From the NCBI GenBank assembly GCA_038147195.1, contig JAYQTB010000004.1, positions 806,001 through 870,000 on the forward strand: 64,000 nucleotides of DNA, written 5' to 3'. This document shows positions 38,142-46,900 of this stretch, one piece after another. This DNA is from Eutrophocola salsuginis. GTDB taxonomy: Bacteria > Pseudomonadota > Gammaproteobacteria > Pseudomonadales > Pseudohongiellaceae. Position numbers and translations under genes: made by a program. Under the pieces are notes generated by a model that saw only the letters and a list, made by a program, of their open reading frames with translations, was not told the DNA's origin and did not search any database. Each line of letters starts with the position of its first letter. Position 1 is the stretch's first letter.

Positions 38142-38228
38142 GCCCGGGTGGCGAAATTGGTAGACGCAAGGGACTTAAAATCCCTCGGTGGTAACACCGT
38201 GCCGGTTCAAGTCCGGCCCCGGGCACCA
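38142..38228 (+). tRNA. leuZ: tRNA-Leu (TAA), integration target of the island
   Basis: An 87-nt class II tRNA with a long variable arm, anticodon TAA in loop CTTAAAA, CCA encoded. Its last 60 nt are repeated at 52763-52822, so the 3' part of this intact gene was probably brought in by the island at integration. Confidence 0.96.
38169..38228 (+). repeat. attL: 3' end of tRNA-Leu
   Basis: A 60-nt block from the anticodon stem to CCA, present again at 52763-52822 with three mismatches, all in the variable arm. It marks the left boundary of a 14.6 kb island. The integrase gene starts 212 bases to its right. Confidence 0.9.
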
Positions 38229-38276
38229 TTAAAATCAATCACTTAGCGCTCCTGCGCCATCTAGCATGGTTTGCTG

Positions 38277-38294
38277 TGGGACAATTCTGGGACA
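38277..38294 (+). promoter_or_regulatory. Paired TGGGACA motifs, candidate integrase arm sites (left)
   Basis: TGGGACA at 38277-38283 and 38288-38294, 11 bp apart (one helical turn). An equal pair with equal spacing lies inside the right end (52632-52649). This layout suits arm-type sites of a tyrosine integrase. Confidence 0.6.
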
Positions 38295-38439
38295 CTAAGT
38301 ACGTTTTTTAATTGATGACACGGGAAAAGGGCAGTGCTATTGTTCTGTCTGGAGACGTGCTCAGCCCACGTAAAAAATAGCTTGCGAAAAATTAACTCTC
38401 CATCCTATTTGGTGCTCAAAGTACCAAGGAGTTTTTCGC

Positions 38440-39516
38440 ATGGCTACTATCGAAACCCGCAATTCCGGTTCTATTACATCCTATCGTGCTCGAGTCCGTA
38501 TTAAGGGCTACCCAGAAATTACCGCTACTTTCTCCCGCAAGACCGATGCTAAGCGCTGGGCTGCTGGTATTGAAGCTCAGATTCGCTCTGGCAGATATTT
38601 TCCTGAAACACACCACACGCTGTCTGACGCTATCAGGCGGTATTCTGATCACCACCTATGCGAATTGAAAGATGCGGCAAAACGTTCTCAACATCTTACA
38701 TGGTGGTGTAATCAAATCGGCCATATGAGGTTGGCAGATATAAGATCGGGCACAATTAGTAAATACCGGGCTATATTACAAGCAGAACCTTCAAATTTTG
38801 GACGCCATAAAGGGCGCTTCAGATCAAATGCAACCGTTAATCGCTATATGGCGAGCCTCAGTGCGATGTTCAGCTATGCAGTTAACGAGTGGGAGTGGGT
38901 AGAAAAAAATCCTTGCTCTAAAATCAAAAAACTCCGCGAAAGTAGGGGCCGAACGCGTTTCTTATCACATGACGAACTATCGTCGCTTCTGAGTTCATGT
39001 AAGAAAGATATTGAGCATCCTGAACTGGAAGTCATCGTGTTGATTGCTGTGACCACTGGTATGCGCCGTGGTGAGATTCTGGAGTTGCGACAGTCTGATA
39101 TTGATCGTAAACGTGGACGCATTGTGATCCGTGACTCAAAAAATAGAGAATCGAGAAGCGTTGCGCTTGTAAGTTATGTTCTATCCGCTCTCAACGCCCT
39201 AAATACGGTGACTTCAATAAGGCGAGACGCACTACTTTTTCCTCAACCCGGGACCGATTCAGGAAAACCACTTGATATTGAGAGTTTATGGAAAAAAGCA
39301 AGAGCGAGAGCGGGGCTTGCAGACTTTAAATTCCATGACCTGCGTCATACAGCTGCGAGCTACTTAGCAATGGAAGGTGCAGGACTAATAGAAATAGCAG
39401 ACATCATTGGACACAAGACATTAGAAATGGTGAAACGGTATAGCCATCTTACAGAAGACCATAAGCACCAAACGGTTTCTCGCATGGCTGACCGCGTTTT
39501 GGGAGGTGCTAAATGA
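38440..39516 (+). CDS. int: Tyrosine-type integrase of the tRNA-Leu island
   Basis: A 358-residue phage-type integrase with an N-terminal arm/core-binding part and a C-terminal catalytic domain. Catalytic residues are visible: Arg in TGMRRGE (about 208), HxxR in HDLRHTA (about 299-303), His in GHKT (about 330) and the nucleophile Tyr in KRYSHL (about 338). It reads away from tRNA-Leu and should recombine the 60-bp att repeats. Codon use is AT-richer than the backbone. The stop overlaps the next gene by four bases. Confidence 0.95.
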   Translation: MATIETRNSGSITSYRARVRIKGYPEITATFSRKTDAKRWAAGIEAQIRSGRYFPETHHTLSDAIRRYSDHHLCELKDAAKRSQHLTWWCNQIGHMRLADIRSGTISKYRAILQAEPSNFGRHKGRFRSNATVNRYMASLSAMFSYAVNEWEWVEKNPCSKIKKLRESRGRTRFLSHDELSSLLSSCKKDIEHPELEVIVLIAVTTGMRRGEILELRQSDIDRKRGRIVIRDSKNRESRSVALVSYVLSALNALNTVTSIRRDALLFPQPGTDSGKPLDIESLWKKARARAGLADFKFHDLRHTAASYLAMEGAGLIEIADIIGHKTLEMVKRYSHLTEDHKHQTVSRMADRVLGGAK

Positions 39517-39998
39517 TTGACCTTCATGACTGGTGGAAAGTGGTTGACGATTTGTCGAAGAAACATGACCTGAATGAGCGTCGGAAAGCAGAGCTCGAAA
39601 GGCAAATAATAGTAGCGCTTTTTCAAGGCTGGATTCCGCCCTTAGATAAACATGGCAAGTTAATTTCACATGCTTTGACTTTATCGAGGGATAAGCAGTG
39701 CGTCTGGGTCCGTGTTTCTGACGTGAATAAATACTTATTCGACGTTAATCCTAAATTTGTCTGGGAGCCTCGCAAGAAACAAGGACGGCCAGTTAGCACT
39801 TGCAGTCTCGAAGCCCATCGTGCCTCTGGCAAGCTCAAAATAGACGCCATTAAGGCAGCATCTCAATTTAAGGGTAATACGGGCAGAATCCCCCACCGAT
39901 TTCATGTGGCGAACAGGCTAGCTAAGAATTTTCCTGACTACGGTAATTACAAGGCGAGCTACATTGAGAAAAAACTGCGTACCGGCTGGTGGAATTAA
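39513..39998 (+). CDS. Uncharacterised island protein coupled to the integrase
   Basis: A 161-residue soluble, basic protein I do not recognise. It starts with a short acidic/helical region (residues 1-35) and has a KKQGRP stretch and a Lys-rich C-terminal half that could bind nucleic acid. Its ATG overlaps the integrase stop (ATGA), which implies co-translation and a role tied to integration or its control. No signal peptide or membrane segment. Confidence 0.65.
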   Translation: MIDLHDWWKVVDDLSKKHDLNERRKAELERQIIVALFQGWIPPLDKHGKLISHALTLSRDKQCVWVRVSDVNKYLFDVNPKFVWEPRKKQGRPVSTCSLEAHRASGKLKIDAIKAASQFKGNTGRIPHRFHVANRLAKNFPDYGNYKASYIEKKLRTGWWN

Positions 39999-40013
39999 TT
40001 TGTGACCTTAAAT

Positions 40014-40080
40014 ATGGGGGCTAGTTTATGTCCGTTCTATCTATTTGAAATATATATAATTATTACGGATTAGCTCCCAT
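40014..40080. promoter_or_regulatory. Inverted repeat around an AT-rich promoter-like stretch
   Basis: ATGGGGGCTA (40014-40023) and TAGCTCCCAT (40071-40080) pair with one mismatch across 47 bases that are almost only A/T and contain TTGAAA and TATAAT-like sequence. It is a reasonable operator-flanked promoter for the following excisionase-primase operon. Confidence 0.4.
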
Positions 40081-40163
40081 AAATCCCATCATTTTTAAAT
40101 GACTAAACTTGGCGGAGGATAACAGTAAATCAACAGTGCCGACATGAGGCGAGGATTACTGAG

Positions 40164-40412
40164 ATGAAAAACCAAGAAGCTGTTTCTGAAAATGAGTCAG
40201 TTAACTTCAAGAGCGTAAACCAGTTCTGCCAGGACAATACAGCATTTCCTAAAGGTGGCGTCCGCCACATGATTTTTCTTCATGGCCCCGAACTTATTGC
40301 CGAGGGAGCAGTGCATAAATATGGTGACAGGATAATCATCAACCAAAAAAGATGGTTCGAGTTGCTTGAGAATGGTTTTTTCTCTAGCCGAAAAGGGAGG
40401 AGTGCGCCATGA
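40164..40412 (+). CDS. Excisionase-like / AlpA-like DNA-binding protein
   Basis: An 82-residue protein with the pattern VNQFCQDN-AFPKGGVRHMIF near the N-terminus and EGAVHKYGDRIIINQKRWFELL after it. This layout is common in small helix-turn-helix proteins of P4-like islands that act as recombination directionality factors or activators. Placement after int and before the replication genes fits. The next gene starts inside its stop (ATGA overlap). Function is inferred from pattern and place only. Confidence 0.6.
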   Translation: MKNQEAVSENESVNFKSVNQFCQDNTAFPKGGVRHMIFLHGPELIAEGAVHKYGDRIIINQKRWFELLENGFFSSRKGRSAP

Positions 40413-40633
40413 GCTATGAATGGATGTTATCCGCAAAAGGGAACCAATATACAAAGATTGATGACAGATTATGCGTGATAGGAAAGTCAAAATATGGATG
40501 GTGGGTCCTCGTTGAAGACCAATTCCTAGAGGGTAACTTTGGTACTGAAGAGGATGCAAAGAATGCTGGTATTAAGGCATTGACTAGAAAGCTCGTGTTT
40601 GATGCGGAGTCAGCTAATCATGCAGATAACTAA
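40409..40633 (+). CDS. Small uncharacterised island protein
   Basis: A 74-residue protein, rich in aromatic residues (KSKYGWWVLVEDQF) with a C-terminal helix. It has no motif I know. It overlaps the gene before it by four bases and the gene after it by 14 bases, so it is translated as part of the excisionase-primase unit. Confidence 0.6.
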   Translation: MSYEWMLSAKGNQYTKIDDRLCVIGKSKYGWWVLVEDQFLEGNFGTEEDAKNAGIKALTRKLVFDAESANHADN

Positions 40634-41306
40634 CATATTGAAAATCACAAGCGCTGACATGGAGGCCGAAGCCAAGAATAACTGGGCGCTTTTCCAATCA
40701 GACGTTCCTCTTCTTGAGATACGCTCCTTTAACCCTTTCACACGGGCGGTATTTTCTAAAATATTTTTTAGGAAGGAGTTTCATAGCATGGAGGAATTTT
40801 GCGCTGCAATCGAAACGTATGCAATTCATATAAACCTTCAGGGCTTCAATATCTACATAAATATTAACCCCGCCCTCCCAAGCTTCAAAGGTAAGTATCT
40901 AACCGACGAGGACATTGACTACCGTGATCTATTATTTATTGACATTGACAGAGCTGGAACCCACAAGGTTCCCGCTACAGACGAAGAACTACAAGCCGCA
41001 TTAGATTTAGGAGATGATGTTTCAGCGTCGCTTTCAGCTGAAGGATGGGGAAAGCCTTTAAAAACATGTAGCGGTAATGGATGCCATTTGTACTACATAC
41101 TTGAAAATTTTGGTAATCAACAAGAAGAAAAAGAACTTATAAGGCAGGCGTTGAACGTTCTCGCAAAGGAGTTTGATACCACCACAACCAAAATCGACCC
41201 TATAGTCTACAATGCCTCCCGTATAACGAAATTTTTAGGAACAATCGCCCGCAAGGGCGATGAAACTGCCATGCGACCCTATCGAATGGCTAGGCTACTA
41301 TCATGA
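40620..41306 (+). CDS. Primase-polymerase (AEP-like) subunit of the island replication module
   Basis: A 228-residue protein with features of archaeo-eukaryotic primases: an acidic LLFIDIDR pair near residues 106-113 and a SGNGCHLYYIL motif near 150-160. In P4-type elements primase and D5 helicase are usually one chain; here this domain is separate and its stop overlaps the helicase start (ATGA). ATG 40620 is preferred because GGAG lies ten bases upstream; another ATG at 40599 would add seven residues. Confidence 0.7.
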   Translation: MQITNILKITSADMEAEAKNNWALFQSDVPLLEIRSFNPFTRAVFSKIFFRKEFHSMEEFCAAIETYAIHINLQGFNIYININPALPSFKGKYLTDEDIDYRDLLFIDIDRAGTHKVPATDEELQAALDLGDDVSASLSAEGWGKPLKTCSGNGCHLYYILENFGNQQEEKELIRQALNVLAKEFDTTTTKIDPIVYNASRITKFLGTIARKGDETAMRPYRMARLLS

Positions 41307-43117
41307 ACACTAGGGTGAAGATATCTCGTAATGCGTTAGTGGCTGTAGTCAATAAATATCAAAAGGGACCGGAGTCGATATCGCATACTCCGGCCAAAGT
41401 CCCTCAAATGAAAGATCAGTATGGCGGCATTTTTACGAAATGTTTCTACCCGAAATCAGTAGAAATAGACCTACTCGTCAAGGCGCTCGGCAAAATCTCA
41501 CCCGATGACAAGCGTGGCGATGGTACGTTCAAAGACGGTGCTTCATGGCTGGCAACGGTCTTAGCTGGCGCAAGCATTGGTGAGGTTGCTAGAGAGCCAT
41601 TACGCCAATGGTCAATGCAATCTGATAAGTACGATCAAAAGGATTTTGATACAACCTTCAATAGCTATAACCCCTCTAAAGTTGGCCGTAACGGGGGGCC
41701 GCTGACCGTCGCTTCCTTACACAGTTACGTAAACTCGCTCAAAAATAGACCAAACGTCTACCTAGGCGATATCGGTAATGCGATTCGTTTAGCGGATTTA
41801 TATAGAGGGAGTATGTTATTCGTGCGAGACAGCTCTCTGGTGCTTAATTATGACTCTGTAATTGGTTGGGTAAGGGGTAACGCTGAAGACCCTTACAGAG
41901 CAGCTCAGGCGCTTGTGAGAGCCATGTCGGAAGAGGCGGCTAAAAACTTCGCTGATAACCCCTCCGATAGCAACGCGCTGAAGCAACTAACGGAGGTCAG
42001 GCGAGCAAGTAAGAAGCCCGCAATTGACGCGATGATCGCGCTCGCTAAGGCTGAAGATGGTATGTCCGTTGATATGGCCGAATGTGATGCTGACTCCTAT
42101 CTTATTGGTGTTCAGAACGGCGTTGTTGATCTTAAAAGCGGCCAGCTGCTACCCCCTGACCCGGGCCGGCTTGTTACAAAGCGCGTAAACGTCCATTTCG
42201 ATCCAGAGGCTGAATGTCCTCTTTACGAGAAATTCTTGCGGGAAGCCGTTCCAGATGGCGCTGAACGAGAGTTTCTCATCCGCTTCAGCGGATATTGCCT
42301 CAGTGGCGAGGTGTCCGAGCAGGTTTTGCTTTTTTTGCTAGGCACGGGGGCTAACGGCAAAACGGTCTGGATCGAAACGATGAAGGCAATCCTCGGTGAC
42401 TACGCTGACAAGATACAGACCGAGATGCTCATGCAGCATTTTCGCAATACCCAAGCCGCATCCCCGGACTTGGTGCAACTTCAGGGGCGACGTTTCATTT
42501 ACGCTAATGAGACAACCGAGGGACGGTTTCTCGACGATGCCCGCGTAAAAGACCTGACGGGCGGGGACACTATCACTGGAAGGCTTCCCTATGCTAAAGC
42601 TGCCATAAGCTTTGAGCCGACCCACAAACTTGTAATCGCCGGAAATCATGCCCCAATAGTCACTGACGACTCTGATGGATTATGGCGGAGGATGATCCTA
42701 TTGAAATTTACACAGAAATTTGAAGGCAAGGATCGTGACCCAGACCTTCCTGCCAAGCTACGTACGGAATCCGCTGGGATATTCAACCTCTGGCTTAAAG
42801 GTTTCGCTGACTGGTACAAGAGAAGCTTGATGATACCTGACAGTTTGCTAAGAGCGACCAACGGGTACAGAAACGAACAGGACTTACTGGAACAGTTTAT
42901 TAAGGAAGAGTGCGTAGTAGGTCCAGACGAAAGCTGTACTAACCAAACGCTTAAACACCGTTATTTCGCTTGGTGTGAGGACAATAATTCCAAAGCCCTA
43001 TCGGGCCATCGTTTCAGCCGAAAACTTACTGAACGGGGTTTTCGTATCGACGATAGCAAACGGACGCGGCAGGGTATTTCGGTCCGCCCTTATGGGAGTA
43101 TTTTTGAGTCCTTTTGA
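41303..43117 (+). CDS. D5/P4-type helicase of the island replication module
   Basis: A 604-residue protein. Residues about 50-120 resemble a PriCT-type linker (GASWLATVLAG...LRQWSMQSDKYD). A D5 N-terminal-like part follows, then a superfamily 3 helicase core: Walker A GTGANGKTVW near 348 and, further on, GNHAPIVTDDSDGLWRRM. The enzyme should unwind at the island origin together with the primase encoded by the overlapping upstream gene. It is the last gene of the operon that starts at 40164. Confidence 0.85.
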   Translation: MNTRVKISRNALVAVVNKYQKGPESISHTPAKVPQMKDQYGGIFTKCFYPKSVEIDLLVKALGKISPDDKRGDGTFKDGASWLATVLAGASIGEVAREPLRQWSMQSDKYDQKDFDTTFNSYNPSKVGRNGGPLTVASLHSYVNSLKNRPNVYLGDIGNAIRLADLYRGSMLFVRDSSLVLNYDSVIGWVRGNAEDPYRAAQALVRAMSEEAAKNFADNPSDSNALKQLTEVRRASKKPAIDAMIALAKAEDGMSVDMAECDADSYLIGVQNGVVDLKSGQLLPPDPGRLVTKRVNVHFDPEAECPLYEKFLREAVPDGAEREFLIRFSGYCLSGEVSEQVLLFLLGTGANGKTVWIETMKAILGDYADKIQTEMLMQHFRNTQAASPDLVQLQGRRFIYANETTEGRFLDDARVKDLTGGDTITGRLPYAKAAISFEPTHKLVIAGNHAPIVTDDSDGLWRRMILLKFTQKFEGKDRDPDLPAKLRTESAGIFNLWLKGFADWYKRSLMIPDSLLRATNGYRNEQDLLEQFIKEECVVGPDESCTNQTLKHRYFAWCEDNNSKALSGHRFSRKLTERGFRIDDSKRTRQGISVRPYGSIFESF

Positions 43118-43119
43118 TC

Positions 43120-43217
43120 TGCGCAATTGCGCAAAGTAACACCTATTTACTAAACTTTTTCTATATAAAGCTCGTAAGAGAAGTTTCTGAAATTATGCTT
43201 ATATCGCGCAAATGCGC
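43120..43217. other. Two GCGCA palindromes after the helicase gene; candidate island origin
   Basis: TGCGCAATTGCGCA (43120-43133) is a perfect 14-bp palindrome. GCGCA-AA-TGCGC (43206-43217) is a second palindrome with the same half-site. They flank an AT-rich 72-bp stretch directly downstream of the helicase stop, where P4-type elements may carry initiator-binding repeats. Function is inferred. Confidence 0.4.
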
Positions 43218-43230
43218 ACTTTAATCAACG

Positions 43231-43736
43231 CCCGTTCAAGAGGTGAGTGGAAAATTACTTGATCGGGATCTGTTCGGGTGCAGAAAAGTAATTAAAGTGA
43301 CAAAGCAGCGTTATCTAGTAAACAACCTTACAAAAAGCGATTGAACTACAGCATAGATACACTAAGCATTCCGAAAGCAGGTTTCGCGTGTACACACTGC
43401 TTAAGACCCGGGCTTCCTGCCCGGTGTCCTCTTTGTTCCTTCTGGGAACATACCAAGGGCGAACATCTGTTCTTCTAGATAACGTAGTTCAGCCATACCA
43501 GCTCTGTATTCGGCCCTTTTGGCCTTTGTTTCCCTTCCATGCAACGTATTTGCCGCAGATATCCTAGCCCGTCCCTCGGCCGTTCTGGGCCCCGTAGAGC
43601 ACCCTCCGTGAAACCGGCACTTGGTCTTGCCCTTGACCGCAGGAGCCCTACAGCGTGTTTTGGTGCGTTTTGAGAGCGCATTACATTGTATGCAGGTGAC
43701 CCGCCCACCCAATGTCGAGAATAGATCGATAGTCAT
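43231..43736 (-). repeat. Duplicated unit copy A (HGGxSTG gene and downstream block)
   Basis: About 500 bp repeated in the same orientation at 53018-53517. By eye the non-coding 104 nt at 43297-43400 differs from its partner (53082-53185) at four positions, while the coding part differs at about forty of 332 plus a 4-nt gap. The block holds a hairpin CGAAA/TTTCG. Confidence 0.8.
43401..43736 (-). CDS. HGGxSTG-domain protein
   Basis: A 111-residue basic protein with a zinc-finger-like start (CIQCNALSKRTKTRCRAP), the KCRFHGGCSTGPRTAEGRARI motif shared by small proteins common in phages and islands, and a Pro/Gly-rich end. The function of this family is not established. I chose ATG 43736 because GGAG lies six bases upstream and the second copy starts at the same codon; ATG 43754 would add six residues. 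It reads against the island's other genes. Confidence 0.75.
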   Translation of the reverse strand: MTIDLFSTLGGRVTCIQCNALSKRTKTRCRAPAVKGKTKCRFHGGCSTGPRTAEGRARISAANTLHGRETKAKRAEYRAGMAELRYLEEQMFALGMFPEGTKRTPGRKPGS

Positions 43737-43989
43737 CTTTAGCTCCATATCCATTCTGCGGTAATTATTTGTTTACAAAATAATAAGTTATATTAGAATC
43801 TGGAATCCAATTTCGCATATTTAGATTAAAATATTAACTGCGAGGTAACTTTCCGTACGCTTTTAATCAGCTCAAATATGGTGTATGCCTTTAAAACTAA
43901 ATTGAGACCATTAATATCAAGGTTAATATCTATAGTTCTATCATTTTCTTTTTTTTCTTTTAGTAACTTCTTAGTTGGCGATTAAGCAG

Positions 43990-46900
43990 ATGAGAAGTTT
44001 AAATCGACTTAGCGCTGCTGTAAGGTGTGTTTGTCTTATTCTAGCCGGTGGTGCCTCTAAAGGTGTTCAGGCTCAGCTACCTGTCGATCCAGAAGTCGTC
44101 TCTGGCCTTGTTGACTTCACTTCACCCGATCAGAAACTCCTCAACATACACCAGCAATCTCCGTCAGCGTTCATCAACTGGAAAGACTTTAGCATCGGAC
44201 AGGATTCGATAGTTAACTTCATCCAGCCCGGTAGCTCTTCCGTGGCTATCAATTTTGTTAGGGGTGACCTTAGATCTGAAATTTTTGGGACCTTGGCGGC
44301 CAACGGTGGACTGTACCTGATCAACCCCAACGGGATCTTCATTGGGCCGACAGGCAAAATCGATACAGGTGCCTTGACCCTGTCAACACACAAACAGGTC
44401 AACTTTGATGGCGACAGGGTCGTCCTCGAAGAGCTTGGATCCGGGGCTCTTATCAATAAGGGTGTGATAAATTCCACCTCTATCCTGACCGGTCAGACCA
44501 TCGAACAAAATGGGAGTGTCATCGCCAATGAGGGTGATGTACTCATCGGTGCCGCAGAAAAAATTTCAATACCACTCAACAGAAGCGGGAGCATTACCGC
44601 CAACATAAATTTTGCTCCAGATTCCTTAGTCAACGGTGCCAAGATACTGACAAGCTCAACTATAAACCTCTCAAGAGAGAACGCTGGTCAGATTAACGTC
44701 TCTGGTGAGATCAGTGCACAAAATATCTTGTTAGATGCTGGTGCGGAGGGCAAATTAGAGATCTCTGCTGACCTTAGCGTTGACAGCGAAGACTCAATAG
44801 CAGGAAATATTTGGGCAACGGGTAAGGTTATAAATATCTTATCCGGTTCTGAGTTATCTGCAGTAGGTCAACAAGGTGGCGGGGAGATTCTTGTTGGTGG
44901 GGACTGGCAGGGAGGTGGATCTCTTCCACAGTCTACATTAGTTGATTTTCAATCAGGTGCTTTGATCGATGTTAGTGCTAAAAATAATGGGAATGGCGGT
45001 AAGTCTGTTATTTGGTCTGATGTCACTAACAAACAGTCCATCACCAGAGTATCTGGAGAAATTTATGCAAATGGTGGAATTCAAACCGGTGACGGTGGGC
45101 AAATAGAAACCTCAGGGGCGACACTCTTCACTGATGGCGTGTCAGGTTCAGCTTCTGCGTCTAAAGGACAATCGGGATTATGGCTTTTTGATCCAACAAA
45201 TATCACCATTTCTAATGCAGGAGCAACTAGTATTACTGGTGACTCTAGCGCATCAAGCATTCTGGCTTCGTCCGTAGAAGCAATACTAAATTCAGGTACA
45301 AGTGTTTCTATTACAACTGCTGCTGCCGGTGCGGGTGAAGGTGATATAACTTTGAGTGCAGATATCAGAAAAACTGGGGGATCTGACGCTACTTTAAACC
45401 TGAAAGCTATCGATAGCATAATTTTTTCAGCGGATGCAGACATTACTTCAACCTCGGGTAAACTTAATTTAACGCTTAATTCGCATTACACATCTGATGC
45501 CGGAACAGGGCATGTTGTTTTTCTTGGCAATAACCAAATTTCTACTAACGGCGGGAACATAGTAATTGGTGGTGGAAGTGACCCATCAACAATGCCGGCA
45601 AGGGGGCGTGATACAGCAGGTCCAGTTCAAGACAAAAAAGGAATATTTATTGCCTCTGGATTATCCATGGATGCAGGTGGCGGTAACATAAGTTTAATTG
45701 GTGAAGGCTCAGATACAGGCGTTTTTGAAGGAATCAGGTTAGGAGGGGGTGTAATAACGACATCTGGTTCTGGAAATATCACTCTTAAGGGTATGAATGG
45801 CGGATCACCTAGTCGACATTTGGTTTTTGAAAATGGTGTAACTGTAAGTAATACCGGCAGCGGTGACGTCAACCTTTTAGCGCAGGGAAGTGTAACTTTC
45901 TCCGAAAATAATATTTCAATTTCTTCGAGTAATGGAAATGTTTATCTAACAACTGATGGATTTGCTACGGATAAATCACCTAGCTTATTGGCACCCAATG
46001 GAACAGTTTTTATAGAAAGCTATCAGAGCAGTTCCGCTTGGACATTCTCCACTGCTATTGCTGAAATGATAGAGAAATCTTTAGAAGGAGGTAGCGATGT
46101 CGACTTCTATATTTATGGTAGTCTCGATGATGCTGCAGGGGTTGATATTGACGCAACTCTGAGCGGTGTAAGTACTCTTTCCATTCGTTCAAAGGAAGGA
46201 ATTGCATTTAATTCCAACCCCATAATTACAGCTCGAGGTGACAAGCTCAATGTGATTTTTACTTCTGATGTAGATCAAACCCTAGGCGATGAAAAGATCT
46301 ATTGGAATGGAAATATCACAACGAATGGCGGCGGGATTTTTTTTGGAGGTGGTGCCGGTGTGCTTACTTGGACTCCTTATTCCGGGGCCTCATCAATTAA
46401 TGTGGCCGGAGGGTATGCATCGGGTGCAGGTACACAGGGCGTTCTTATTAAGGAGGATGCTAACCTTATCACAGGAGGGGGCAATGTTGATATCAGGGGC
46501 AGGTCGTCTGGTGGGAATGGGGTAGCCATAGATTATTCTGTCATTAATGCTGGTGCTGGTAACGTATCAATCTACGGATCTGATGATGGTGCAGGTAGAA
46601 GTATTTGGTTTGCAAGGTTAGGTGGTGTTAATACTACCACCATCACAGGAGCTGATATCACGCTCAGTGGCGATAAGGCAGTCTACATACAAAATGGTAC
46701 GACTTTTACGCCATCTGGAAATTTTTCAATAACGGGAACAGATATCACTTTTGAAAATTCTTCTCCGGTCATAAGTATTGGAGCTGGAAAAAACCTTACC
46801 TTCGATTTATCGGGAACGGGAACGCTCCCACAGGCAATTACTGGTGCTGGTAACGTTATTAAAAGTGGTGCAGGTACTTTAAATATTGATGTCAATCAAA

